Assembly: GCF_030373225.1 (NCBI RefSeq)
Contig: NZ_JAUCZG010000035.1
Location: 1-47,070, forward strand
DNA length: 47,070 nt
From: Hydrogenophaga sp.
Lineage (GTDB): Bacteria; Pseudomonadota; Gammaproteobacteria; Burkholderiales; Burkholderiaceae_C
Direction: 5' to 3'
The position numbers were made by a program, and so were the translations under genes. Numbering within the stretch: the first letter of the stretch is position 1; the number at the start of each line of letters is the position of its first letter. The notes beneath the pieces are model-generated. The model saw only the letters and a program-made list of their open reading frames with translations. It ran no database searches and was not told the origin of the DNA. Of the stretch, positions 1 through 7,697 are shown piece after piece.

Positions 1-827
1 CCAAGCAGACCTCGTTCAACGGCAAGAAAGTGCTCGACGGCTCCTTCACCGCCGCCACTTTCCAGGTCGGCGCCAACGCCGGCGACAACATCACCATCGG
101 ATCGCTGGCCGACACCACCGCCGAAAACCTGAGCACCATCGCCTATGGCGAAGTGACCGTTGCCGCCATCAACCCGAACGCAGCGGGCTTCACCGGTGCC
201 GGAACCGCCGTCGCCGACGGCGTGCTCGACATCACGGTTGCCGGCACGACCTACGAACTGGGTGCCCTCACTGCGGCCGATTCGGGCACCGAGCGCATTG
301 GACAGGTGGTGGAAGCCATCAACCGCAGGGCCAGCGACACCGGCGTCTCGGCCTACCTGGTGGACAACGGAAACGGGACGTTCGACCTGGAGGTCATCTC
401 TTCTCGCCTGGACGCCGCAGGCGCCCCCATCATTCCCACGTTTTCCGCCGGATTCACCGTTGCCGCCACGGGCTTCGCCGCACCGACCGTGGTCGCCGCC
501 TCCGCTGACCTGACCGGCATCGACTCCATCGACGTCACGAGCGAGAAGGGTGCCTACATCGCCATCAAGAAGCTCGACGACGCACTGGACCAGGTCAACA
601 GTTCGCGCGCCACCCTGGGTGCCGTGCAAAGCCGTTTTGAAAACGCCGTGGCCAACATCCAGATCGGCGTGGAAAACCTCTCTGCTTCGCGCGGCCGCAT
701 CATGGACGCCGACTTTGCCAAGGAGACCGCCAATCTTTCGCGTGCCCAGATCCTGCAGCAAGCCGGAACGGCCATGGTGGCCCAGGCCAACCAGGTTCCC
801 CAGGGCGTGCTGTCCCTGCTGCGCTGA
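1..827 (+). CDS. fliC: Flagellin, C-terminal part (5' end outside window)
   Basis: Flagellin polymerises into the flagellar filament after export through the flagellar type III apparatus. The reading frame is open from the first base (codons begin at position 3), so the N-terminal D0/D1 part is missing. The visible 274 residues hold a variable, Ala/Thr/Gly-rich central region with a flagellin_IN-like segment around 220-420. The conserved C-terminal helix follows, with S-R-I-x-D-x-D-F-A-x-E-T-type residues near 690-730 and a terminal V-L-S-L-L-R. That C-terminus is diagnostic of bacterial flagellin, and fliD, fliS and fliT follow as usual. The central domain is the part that varies between strains. 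The call is firm; only copy number and the missing start cannot be judged here. Confidence 0.97.
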   Translation, partial: KQTSFNGKKVLDGSFTAATFQVGANAGDNITIGSLADTTAENLSTIAYGEVTVAAINPNAAGFTGAGTAVADGVLDITVAGTTYELGALTAADSGTERIGQVVEAINRRASDTGVSAYLVDNGNGTFDLEVISSRLDAAGAPIIPTFSAGFTVAATGFAAPTVVAASADLTGIDSIDVTSEKGAYIAIKKLDDALDQVNSSRATLGAVQSRFENAVANIQIGVENLSASRGRIMDADFAKETANLSRAQILQQAGTAMVAQANQVPQGVLSLLR

Positions 828-859
828 TCGGCGCAGCGCTCGCAAGCGCCACACCTTCG

Positions 860-905
860 GGCGGGGCGGCCCCGGGCGGCGGCGGCGGTGAACAACCGCC
901 CCGCC
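860..905 (+). terminator. GC-rich inverted repeat after fliC
   Basis: GGCGGGGCGG at 860-869 and CCGCCCCGCC at 896-905 form a perfect 10-bp stem with a 26-nt loop, 33 bases after the fliC stop. No T-tract follows, so this is not a textbook intrinsic terminator. It may stabilise the 3' end of the abundant fliC mRNA or cause partial termination before fliD. Confidence 0.45.
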
Positions 906-926
906 GCCTTGGGCCTTGCGGGGTGA

Positions 927-957
927 ACACAGCGCATGCCAGACGCGTGCGCTGTGT
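927..957 (+). promoter_or_regulatory. Perfect hairpin in the fliD leader
   Basis: ACACAGCGCA (927-936) and TGCGCTGTGT (948-957) are perfect 10-bp inverted repeats around an 11-nt loop, ending 21 bases before the fliD ATG and just ahead of its AAGGAG ribosome binding site (968-973). It could be a protein-binding dyad or an mRNA hairpin. No T-run follows. Confidence 0.45.
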
Positions 958-978
958 CCAACCCGACAAGGAGTCACC

Positions 979-2400
979 ATGCCCATTTCATCGCCAGGTC
1001 TTGCCAGCGGCATCGACATCAAGAGCATCGTCTCGCAACTGGTGGCTCTGGAACGTGCCCCGCTCGCACCGCTGCAGCAACAGGCTGCCAGCTTCCAGAG
1101 CAAGTTGTCCATCTACGGCACCATCAAGTCGATGGTGGCCGGTCTGGGCGACGCGGCGGCCAAGCTTTCCGATCCCACCGCCTGGGATCTGGTCAAGGGC
1201 GGATCCACCGCGCCCGACAAGGTGGGCATCACCGTGTCCCCGGGGACCGCGCCCACGTCCATGAGCATCGAGGTGCAATCGCTGGCCAGGTCGCAGTCCA
1301 ACGCATCGATCGCCATACCCGTCGGCTCGCCGGTGGGCAGCGGGACACTGAGCATCCAGCTCGGCAGCTGGGCCACGGGCGATTTCGTGGCAGGCAGCGC
1401 GGCCGCGATCGATGTGGCGGTCACTGCCGACGACACGCTGTCCTCCATTGCCACCAAGATGAACGCTGCCAACGCCGGCATCAGCGCCACCGTGCTGCGA
1501 GATGCGTCGGGTGAACGCTTGCTGGTGCGCTCGCAAGACACCGGTGAAGACCTCGGTTTCCGCATCCAGGTCGCCGACGACGACGCCACAAACACCGATA
1601 CCGCGGGCCTTTCGCGCCTTGCCTACGACAAGGTGGCCGGCAACTTTCATGGCATGACTCTCAGCCAGGCGGGTGTCAATGCCCAGGCCACGGTGAACAA
1701 CGTGCCCATCTCGTCAGCGAGCAACACCGTGCGGGATGCGTTGCCAGGCATCACGCTGAACCTCTTGCAGGTCACCACCACCCCGGTGGACCTCACCGTG
1801 TTCAACGACAAGGAGGGCATGCGCAAGAACCTCCAGTCTTTTGTGGATGCCTACAACGCCATCAACAACATGCTGGCCACCGCCACCAAATACGACCCCG
1901 ACACCAAGGTGGCCGGGTCGTTGCAGGGCGACAGCACCGCCGTGGGGCTGCAGAACGCGCTGCGCGGCATGATGCGCTCGGTGACCCCCGGCGGCAGCTT
2001 CACCCGTTTGCTGGACATCGGCATCGAGATCAAGAACGGCGGCACGATGAGCATCGACGCGGCCAAACTGGACACCGCATTGAACGATCCGTCGGGTCTG
2101 AAAACCCTGTTCACGGCCGAGAGCAGCAACCCCGCAGCCAGGGGCTTCGGCCTGAAGATGGACGCCTTTGCCGACGGCCTGCTGGCCGCCAACGGTCTGG
2201 TGACGGGCCGCGCCGAAGCCCTGAAAAACTCGGTGACACGCAACACCAAGGAGCAGGACCGGGTGGCCGACCGCGCTGCGCGCGCAGAGGTCCGCTTGCT
2301 GGCGCAATACAACGCCATGGACGCCGCGGTGGGCCGACTCAACGGACTGAGCGCCTTCGTGAACCAGCAGGTCACGCTGTGGAACAAGAGCACGGGATGA
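979..2400 (+). CDS. fliD: Flagellar filament cap protein FliD (HAP2)
   Basis: FliD caps the growing filament and folds incoming flagellin at the tip. The 473-aa product begins with S-S-P-G-L-A-S-G-I-D, the typical FliD N-terminus. It has the FliD_N region over roughly residues 1-110, a variable middle, and the FliD_C region over about 230-460 with a helical, coiled-coil-prone end. The ATG at 979 is chosen because AAGGAG lies at 968-973 at ideal spacing; a longer upstream reading to 916 has no such site and would cover the hairpin at 927-957. It sits between fliC and fliS and is followed by a strong intrinsic terminator. Confidence 0.97.
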   Translation: MPISSPGLASGIDIKSIVSQLVALERAPLAPLQQQAASFQSKLSIYGTIKSMVAGLGDAAAKLSDPTAWDLVKGGSTAPDKVGITVSPGTAPTSMSIEVQSLARSQSNASIAIPVGSPVGSGTLSIQLGSWATGDFVAGSAAAIDVAVTADDTLSSIATKMNAANAGISATVLRDASGERLLVRSQDTGEDLGFRIQVADDDATNTDTAGLSRLAYDKVAGNFHGMTLSQAGVNAQATVNNVPISSASNTVRDALPGITLNLLQVTTTPVDLTVFNDKEGMRKNLQSFVDAYNAINNMLATATKYDPDTKVAGSLQGDSTAVGLQNALRGMMRSVTPGGSFTRLLDIGIEIKNGGTMSIDAAKLDTALNDPSGLKTLFTAESSNPAARGFGLKMDAFADGLLAANGLVTGRAEALKNSVTRNTKEQDRVADRAARAEVRLLAQYNAMDAAVGRLNGLSAFVNQQVTLWNKSTG

Positions 2401-2420
2401 GGCCCCCACTGCGCCCGGCC

Positions 2421-2459
2421 AACCCGACCCTTCGCAGCCCCCTGCCCGGTCGGGTTTTT
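2421..2459 (+). terminator. Rho-independent terminator after fliD
   Basis: AACCCGACC (2421-2429) pairs perfectly with GGTCGGGTT (2448-2456), and the stem runs into TTTTT (2455-2459). It separates fliD from fliST. Confidence 0.85.
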
Positions 2460-2544
2460 CACGCCGGGCGCGATGCATTGATGAAGAAGGCGAAACCATG
2501 AACACGTCGACACCATTTACACCGCATATCCGCGCTTTGGCGCC

Positions 2545-2571
2545 TACAGTCCCCTTGGGGCGTGCCGATAC
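2545..2571 (+). promoter_or_regulatory. FliA (sigma-28) promoter for fliST
   Basis: TACAGTCC (2545-2552), an 11-nt spacer, and GCCGATAC (2564-2571) match the sigma-28 consensus TAAAGTTT-N11-GCCGATAA. It lies between the fliD terminator and the fliS start at 2603. The match is seen in the sequence; activity is inferred. Confidence 0.8.
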
Positions 2572-2602
2572 AGGAAGGTATCAGCCACAAGGAACCGAAG
2601 CC

Positions 2603-3031
2603 ATGTTTACCTCTGTGAATTCACGAGCCGCCTCCGCCTACAAACGCGTTTCCGCCGACACCGGCGTCAGCGCCGCCGACCCGCACCAATTGGTCAGCAT
2701 GTTGTTTGATGGCCTCATCCAGTCGCTCAACGCTGCGCGTGGTGCGATGGAGCGCGGCGAGATCGAAGCCAAGGGTCAGGCCATCGGCAAAGCCGTTCGC
2801 ATCCTCGAAGAAGGCCTGAAGGCCGGCCTGAACATGCCACAGGGCGGCGGCCTGGCCTCCAACCTGCGCGGCCTCTACGACTATGCGATCCAGCGCCTGT
2901 CTCTGGCCAACCTGCGCAACGACCGCGCGCTGATCACCGAGGTCATCCAACTCATCGAACCCGTGGCCGACTCCTGGAAACAGATCCGCGGCGCTGCCAC
3001 CGTACCGCCCGCCCAGGGCCTTGGGGCCTGA
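2603..3031 (+). CDS. fliS: Flagellin export chaperone FliS
   Basis: FliS binds the C-terminus of flagellin in the cytoplasm and prevents early polymerisation before export. The 142-aa all-helical protein carries the typical N-terminal Y-K-R-V and the conserved D-P-H-Q-L-V-x-M-L-F-D-G segment, followed by the I-x-K-A-x-x-I-L-x-x-G-L helix. The ATG at 2603 is preferred over an upstream in-frame ATG at 2498, because AAGGAA precedes it, the protein then has normal FliS length, and the upstream start would lie before the sigma-28 promoter. fliT begins one base after its stop. Confidence 0.96.
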   Translation: MFTSVNSRAASAYKRVSADTGVSAADPHQLVSMLFDGLIQSLNAARGAMERGEIEAKGQAIGKAVRILEEGLKAGLNMPQGGGLASNLRGLYDYAIQRLSLANLRNDRALITEVIQLIEPVADSWKQIRGAATVPPAQGLGA

Positions 3032-3032
3032 C

Positions 3033-3335
3033 ATGGAGCACAGCTTGCTGGACTATTACAAGGCGATCGAGCGCACGAGCAGCCAGATGCTCGATGCGGC
3101 CAAGACGGAAAACTGGGACCAGGTGGTGCGGCTCGAGGGCGCTTGCGCGGTGCTGATCGCGCAACTGCGGTTCAAATCGAAGACCGTCGAGCTGGCGCCC
3201 GCGGAGCGCCAGGAAAAGACGAAGATCATGCAGCGCATCCTGCGCACCGACGCCGAGATCCGCAACCTGGCCGAACCGTGGCTGAACGACCTGTCGCAGC
3301 TCATCGACCGCAACCAACCTCAACCCATGCATTAG
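3033..3335 (+). CDS. fliT: Flagellar chaperone FliT-like protein
   Basis: This 100-aa helical protein occupies the usual fliT place directly after fliS. Family members chaperone the cap protein FliD and, in enterics, inhibit FlhDC. The sequence shows amphipathic helices with Y-Y-K-A-I near the N-terminus and a Q-R-I-L-x-x-D-A-E-I-R-N-L segment found in FliT. FliT proteins are poorly conserved, so the call rests on position, size and helical pattern. The ATG at 3033 gives a 1-nt gap to fliS; an in-frame TTG at 3021 would overlap fliS. Confidence 0.85.
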   Translation: MEHSLLDYYKAIERTSSQMLDAAKTENWDQVVRLEGACAVLIAQLRFKSKTVELAPAERQEKTKIMQRILRTDAEIRNLAEPWLNDLSQLIDRNQPQPMH

Positions 3336-3337
3336 AA

Positions 3338-3423
3338 GGGAAGCCCCCCTGCGCCGCTTTGCGGCTTCCCCCCGGGGGGACGATGCCTGAGGCCTGGCAA
3401 AGCCAGTTCCTCGGCATCTCTGG
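3338..3423 (+). repeat. Dispersed post-stop GC repeat, copy A
   Basis: It begins 2 bases after the fliT stop. GGGAAGCC (3338-3345) pairs with GGCTTCCC (3363-3370), followed by a CCCCCCGGGGGG palindrome (3368-3379) and a second arm with GGCAAAGCC. The same order of elements recurs at 5650, 6811, 13066, 19301 (minus) and 25885. Here it also separates convergent fliT and fliE, so it may terminate both. Confidence 0.75.
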
Positions 3424-3452
3424 GCTCAGACACGCGCTCCGGAGAGGCGGAG

Positions 3453-3767
3453 TCAGACCCCCATGTTCATGATGTCTGTGTAGGCCTGGACCATTCTGTT
3501 TCTGACATGCAGCGTGGCCTGAAACCCGATCTGCGACTTCTGCATCGCCAGCATGGTTTCTTCCAGGCTCACCTTGGGGTTGCCCAGCTGCAGCTGGGTC
3601 TGCAGTTGCGAGGCGTCGTTCTGCGCGGCGCTCACGGTCTTGAGCGCGTCCTTGAGGTTGGCGGCGAAACCACCCTCGGCGCCGGCCACGCCGCCAGGGC
3701 GCTTGAGCTGGCTCTGGCCGAGCCCGGTGAGTGCCTGGCTGGTCAGGGGGGAGATGCGCATGTCCAT
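3453..3767 (-). CDS. fliE: Flagellar hook-basal body protein FliE
   Basis: FliE is the adaptor between the MS ring (FliF) and the proximal rod, and is exported early. The 104-aa product ends with the conserved V-x-L-E-E-T-M-L-A-M-Q-K segment and a Q-A-x-x-x-V-R-N-x-x-V-x-A-Y-x-D-I-M-N-M end characteristic of FliE. It is transcribed opposite to fliF from a shared 198-bp region. GAGAGGA precedes the ATG on the minus strand. Length and C-terminus are normal. Confidence 0.97.
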   Translation of the reverse strand: MDMRISPLTSQALTGLGQSQLKRPGGVAGAEGGFAANLKDALKTVSAAQNDASQLQTQLQLGNPKVSLEETMLAMQKSQIGFQATLHVRNRMVQAYTDIMNMGV

Positions 3768-3965
3768 GGCAGATTCCTCTCACAAAGTGAATGCGTCGAT
3801 GCTAGGCGGCGAGCCCCGCGAACGGGGCGGGAATAAGGGCACAAAGCACGGCCTTATCAAGGCTATGGCGCAGGGGGTGGGACCGAATAATCGGTTGCAA
3901 CGGGTTGTATTCCAGCCCCGCATGCGACTCTTTTCCGGCGACCTTTCACCCGAGCCCTGCACCCC
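3768..3965. promoter_or_regulatory. Divergent fliE/fliF promoter region
   Basis: This 198-bp gap must carry the promoters for fliE (minus) and the long fliF operon (plus). It contains a CCCCG-CGAA-CGGGG hairpin (3814-3827) and an ACCGA-ATAA-TCGGT dyad (3882-3895). No sigma-28 or sigma-54 element with correct spacing was found on either strand. A class-II activator site is expected from related systems but could not be identified by eye. Confidence 0.55.
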
Positions 3966-5642
3966 ATGAGCACCACCCTGGCACCGATAGAACTCCAGCC
4001 CGCAAGCCGCAGCGCTTTCGGCGAAGGCCTCTCGCGCATGGACCAGGCGCAGAAGATCAAGCTCGGCCTGGGCGCCATGGCCCTGCTGGCGATCGCCCTG
4101 GCCTTCTTCTTCATGGGCCGCCAGCCCGAGTACCGCGTGCTCTACGCCAACCTCGGCGACAAGGACGGCGGCGCCATCGTGGCCCAGCTCTCGCAGATGA
4201 ACGTGCCCTACAAGCACGCCGAGGGCGGCCAGGCCATCCTGGTGCCGGCCGACAAGGTGCACGACACGCGTCTGCGCCTGGCGTCACAAGGTCTGCCCAA
4301 GGGTTCGGTGAGCGGCTTCGAGCAGATGGAAGCCAACCGCTTCGGCATGACCCAGTTCCAGGAACGCCTCACCTTCCAGCGCGGTCTCGAAGGCGAGCTC
4401 ACCCGCTCGATCCAGTCGCTCTCCTCGGTGCAGAGCGCGCGCATCCACCTGGCACTGCCGAACCAGAACGGTTTCTTTCGCGAACAGCAAAAACCCAGCG
4501 CGTCGGTGCTGCTCACCCTGCACCCCGGCCGCACGCTCGACCGCGCCCAGGTGGCCGGCATCGTGCACCTGGTGGCCAGCAGCGTGCCCGAGATGAACCC
4601 CAAGGCGGTGAGCGTGGTGGACGACGCCGGCAGCCTGCTCTCGGCCCCGGCCGATGCGCAGGCCCAGGGCGCCGACACGCAGAAGCTGCAGTACACGCAG
4701 CAGATCGAACAGCTCTACACGCGCCGCATCATGGAGATGCTCGAACCCCTGGTGGGCCGCAACAACGTGAAGGCCCAGGTCAGTGCCGACGTGGACTTCT
4801 CCCTGGTCGAGTCCACCAGCGAACAGCACAAGCCCAACCAGAGCCCCGACACCAGCGTGGTGCGCAGCCAGCAGACGGTGGAAGACGGTTCGGCCGCCGC
4901 GGCGCAGCCCGCCGGCGTGCCCGGCGCCGTGACCAACCAGCCGCCGGTGCCCGGTGCGGCACCCATCAATGGTGCCGCCGCGCCGGTGGGCGTGGCAGGC
5001 CCGGGCGCTGCCGACAAACCCGGCACCATGCGCCGCGAGTCGGTGGTGAACTACGAGGTGGACAAGACAGTGAAGGTGGTGCGCGAAGCCAGCGGCCAGA
5101 TCCGTCGCCTGAGCGCGGCGGTGGTGATCAACCACCGCACCACGGTGGACCGCAACGGCAAGGAAACCACCGTGGCCATTCCGCCCGAACAGCTGGAACA
5201 GATGACCGCCCTGGTGCGCGAGACCATCGGCTTCAACAAGGACCGTGGCGATTCGGTCAACCTGGTCAACGCGGTCTTCAATGTGGAGAAGACCAGCGAA
5301 GTGGAAGAAGTCGCCTGGTGGAAACAGGCCGAAAACCAGGAGTTCCTGCGTGGTCTGGCCTGGCCGATCGGCATGGTGGGCCTGGGCCTGCTGGTGCTCA
5401 TGGGCATGGTTCGCCCGGGCCTCAAGCTGATCAAGACACCGGTGGTGCGCAGCCAGACCGAACTGCAACCGCTCAACGCCATGCTCAACGAAGCCCCCGA
5501 GCGCCCCGGTCTGCCGATGCCCGGCAACGAACCCACGCCGGAGGCCCAGCGCATCACCGACGCCAAGCGGCTCGCACTCGAAAACCCGATGGCCGTGGCC
5601 AATATCGTCAAAGGCTGGGTGAATGGTGAGGCTCCGGCATGA
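3966..5642 (+). CDS. fliF: Flagellar MS-ring protein FliF
   Basis: FliF forms the MS ring in the inner membrane, the base on which the rotor, rod and export gate assemble. The 558-aa length is normal. A first membrane segment lies near residues 34-51 and a second near 455-475. Between them is the periplasmic YscJ/FliF ring-building region (R-V-L-Y-A-N-L near 60) and the FliF_C region, including a Pro/Ala/Gly-rich loop around 305-345. The cytoplasmic tail ends near P-x-A-V-A-N-I-V-K-x-W-V, which binds FliG. It starts the fliFGHIJK run. A post-stop repeat follows before fliG. Confidence 0.98.
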   Translation: MSTTLAPIELQPASRSAFGEGLSRMDQAQKIKLGLGAMALLAIALAFFFMGRQPEYRVLYANLGDKDGGAIVAQLSQMNVPYKHAEGGQAILVPADKVHDTRLRLASQGLPKGSVSGFEQMEANRFGMTQFQERLTFQRGLEGELTRSIQSLSSVQSARIHLALPNQNGFFREQQKPSASVLLTLHPGRTLDRAQVAGIVHLVASSVPEMNPKAVSVVDDAGSLLSAPADAQAQGADTQKLQYTQQIEQLYTRRIMEMLEPLVGRNNVKAQVSADVDFSLVESTSEQHKPNQSPDTSVVRSQQTVEDGSAAAAQPAGVPGAVTNQPPVPGAAPINGAAAPVGVAGPGAADKPGTMRRESVVNYEVDKTVKVVREASGQIRRLSAAVVINHRTTVDRNGKETTVAIPPEQLEQMTALVRETIGFNKDRGDSVNLVNAVFNVEKTSEVEEVAWWKQAENQEFLRGLAWPIGMVGLGLLVLMGMVRPGLKLIKTPVVRSQTELQPLNAMLNEAPERPGLPMPGNEPTPEAQRITDAKRLALENPMAVANIVKGWVNGEAPA

Positions 5643-5649
5643 GCCGGCG

Positions 5650-5772
5650 CCACCCCCTGCGCCGCTGCGCGGCTTCCCCCTCTCTCGCCTTCGGCGGGAG
5701 GGGGACGGCACCTGCGGCCCGGCAAAGCCGGTCCCGCGGTGCCCCTGGGCGCGGTCACTTCGCGCCGGCTGA
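5650..5772 (+). repeat. Dispersed post-stop GC repeat, copy B
   Basis: It starts 7 bases after the fliF stop and contains three dyads in order: GCCGC-TGCGC-GGC, CCCTC..CGCCTTCGGCG..GAGGG (about 5678-5704), and GCACCTGCGG..CCGCGGTGCC spanning GGCAAAGCCGG. It lies inside the fliF-fliG interval of a co-directional operon. Confidence 0.8.
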
Positions 5773-5805
5773 TTTCTCTTTGCTTCGCTTGACAAGGATC
5801 TGAAC

Positions 5806-6804
5806 ATGGAAGACCAGGGAATCCAGGACGCCGCGATCTTTCTCATGTCGCTCGGCGAAGAAGAGGCGGCCGAGGTGTTCAAGCACCTGAGCCCGAAGGA
5901 AGTGCAGAAGCTCGGCGAGACGATCGCCAAGACACGCTCGGTCTCGCACGAGCGGGTGGACCAGGTGATGCAGAAGTTCACCGGCGCAGCGGCGTCGCAA
6001 AGCCTGCTGGTGTCCGACACCGACAACTATGTGCGTGCCGTGCTCAAGCGCGCGCTCGGCGACGACAAGGCTTCCTTGCTGATCGACCGCATCCTGCAGG
6101 GCGGTGACGTCTCGGGCATCGAGAGCCTGAAATGGATGGACCCGCTGTCGATCGCCGAGCTGCTGCGCAACGAACACCCGCAGATCGTGGCCGCCATCCT
6201 GGTGCACCTCGAGTCCGACCAGACCGCCGGCGTGCTGAAGAATTTCACCGAACGCACCCGCAACGAGGTGATGCTGCGCATCGCCACGCTCGAGGGCATC
6301 CAGCCCACGGCCCTGAAAGACCTCAACGAGGTGCTCTTCAAGGTGCTCGCCGGAGGCGACAAGATCCGCAAGACATCGATGGGCGGCGTGAAGACCGCGG
6401 CCGAGATCATCAACATGATGGGCTCGCAGATCGAGACCTCGGTGATCGATTCGATCCGCGAGTTCGACGCCGAACTGGCGCAGAAGATCATGGACAAGAT
6501 GTTCGTGTTCGAGGACCTGCTCAAGCTCGACGGCAAGTCGATGCAGATGGTGCTCAAGGAAGTGGCCACCGATGCGCTGGTGGTCTCGCTCAAGGGCGCC
6601 ACCAACGAGCTGCGCGAACTGGTGTTGGCCAACATGTCCACCCGCGCGGCCGAAGCGCTGCGCGAAGACCTCGAATCGCGCGGGCCCATGCGCCTGTCGG
6701 AGGTGGAGACGCAGCAGAAAGAGATTCTGAAGATCGTGCGGCGCCTGGCGGACGAAGGTCAGATCATGATCGGCGGCGGCGGTGAGGAAGAGGCGTTCGT
6801 ATGA
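5806..6804 (+). CDS. fliG: Flagellar motor switch protein FliG
   Basis: FliG is the rotor component of the C ring; it binds FliF through its N-domain, FliM through its middle domain and the stator through its C-domain. The 332-aa protein has the E-H-P-Q-I-x-A motif of the middle domain near residue 125. The C-terminal A-L-R-E-D-L-x-S-R-G-P-M-R-L-S-E-V-E region carries the torque-generating charged residues (R, E/D, D, R). It starts with M-E-D-Q-G-I and AAGGAT lies upstream. Repeats flank it on both sides, so fliG mRNA could be processed as its own segment. Confidence 0.98.
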   Translation: MEDQGIQDAAIFLMSLGEEEAAEVFKHLSPKEVQKLGETIAKTRSVSHERVDQVMQKFTGAAASQSLLVSDTDNYVRAVLKRALGDDKASLLIDRILQGGDVSGIESLKWMDPLSIAELLRNEHPQIVAAILVHLESDQTAGVLKNFTERTRNEVMLRIATLEGIQPTALKDLNEVLFKVLAGGDKIRKTSMGGVKTAAEIINMMGSQIETSVIDSIREFDAELAQKIMDKMFVFEDLLKLDGKSMQMVLKEVATDALVVSLKGATNELRELVLANMSTRAAEALREDLESRGPMRLSEVETQQKEILKIVRRLADEGQIMIGGGGEEEAFV

Positions 6805-6810
6805 GGGAGA

Positions 6811-6966
6811 TCACCCCCCGCCGCGCTGCGCGCGTCCCCCCTCTCTCGCCTGCGGCGGGAGGGGGGCGGCACCTGGGGCCGGCAGAGCCGGACCCGCGGT
6901 GCCCCTGGTTGGGGTCACTTCGCTGCGGCTGGGGCCGGCGCAGCCGGGCCCTTGCTGCGGCTGGGT
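6811..6966 (+). repeat. Dispersed post-stop GC repeat, copy C (internally duplicated)
   Basis: It starts 6 bases after the fliG stop and has the same order of dyads as copy B. The last arm is present twice: GGGGCCGGCAGAGCCGG (from 6875) and GGGGCCGGCGCAGCCGG (from 6931). It fills nearly all of the fliG-fliH gap. Confidence 0.8.
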
Positions 6967-6995
6967 TCAATTCCTTCTTCTGCGGCTGAGTGACC

Positions 6996-7697
6996 ATGGC
7001 TTCCAAACCCAACCCCCACTCCCGTTTCATCCCGCGCGAAGAGATCGAAGGCGTTGCGGCCTGGCATTTTTCGGCGGTGGATGGCAGCGACGATCGTCTG
7101 CATGCATCCGCCGGCGACCGCCACGAAGGCGTGACCAGCGAGGTGTTGCAGGAAGCGCGGCAGCAGGCCCATGCCGAGGGCTTCGAGCGTGGGCACGAGG
7201 CCGGTGGTCAGGAGGTGCGTGATGCGCTCGAAGCCACGGTGCGCAAGACGGCCGAAGAGACCGCGGTGCGCATGGCCCAGTTGCTGCACAACACCCGCGA
7301 CCACCTGAAGAAGAGCGAAGAGAAAATCTCGCGCCACATTCTTGAACTGGCCTGTGACCTGGCCCGCCAGGTGGTGCGCCAGACGATTGCCATCGACCCG
7401 CAGCACATGAAGCCGGTGATCGCCGAGGCCCTGTCGCAACTGGTCGACGACGGCCTGCCGGTCATGGTGCGGATGAACCCGGGCGACCTCGCGCTCATGA
7501 AGGGCGTGCTGCTGGAAACCCTGAACAGCCCGCTGCCCGAGTTCGTGGCCGATGCACAGATCAGCCCCGGTGGCTGCCTGATCGAGTCCAGCACCTCGGC
7601 GGTGGACGCCACGATCGAAAAGCGCTGGTCGCGCGCCGTGGGCAACCTCGGCATGAACGTGGCGTGGAACCAGAACCCAGGAAACACAGATGTCTGA
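6996..7697 (+). CDS. fliH: Flagellar export ATPase regulator FliH
   Basis: FliH binds and restrains the export ATPase FliI and links it to the C ring. The 233-aa product has a variable N-terminus with F-I-P-R-E-E, a Gly/Ala/Glu-rich coiled coil (A-x-x-x-G-x-x-x-G spacing around residues 55-75), and a C-terminal domain with the M-N-P-x-D spacing and G-G-C-L-I-E-S-x-x-x-x-V-D-A-x-I-E-x-R-W seen in FliH. ATG 6996 is used; a GTG two codons upstream is possible. No clear Shine-Dalgarno sequence is visible because repeat copy C abuts the start. It overlaps fliI by 8 bp. Confidence 0.95.
   Translation: MASKPNPHSRFIPREEIEGVAAWHFSAVDGSDDRLHASAGDRHEGVTSEVLQEARQQAHAEGFERGHEAGGQEVRDALEATVRKTAEETAVRMAQLLHNTRDHLKKSEEKISRHILELACDLARQVVRQTIAIDPQHMKPVIAEALSQLVDDGLPVMVRMNPGDLALMKGVLLETLNSPLPEFVADAQISPGGCLIESSTSAVDATIEKRWSRAVGNLGMNVAWNQNPGNTDV

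Noticed and set aside
3768..3965. Sigma-54 promoter for fliE or fliF
   Set aside because: GG and GC pairs occur but not at the required 10-nt separation on either strand.
3905..5629. 574-aa open frame overlapping fliF in another frame
   Set aside because: Arg/Pro/Gly/His-rich composition typical of a GC-rich shadow frame; fliF is unambiguous.
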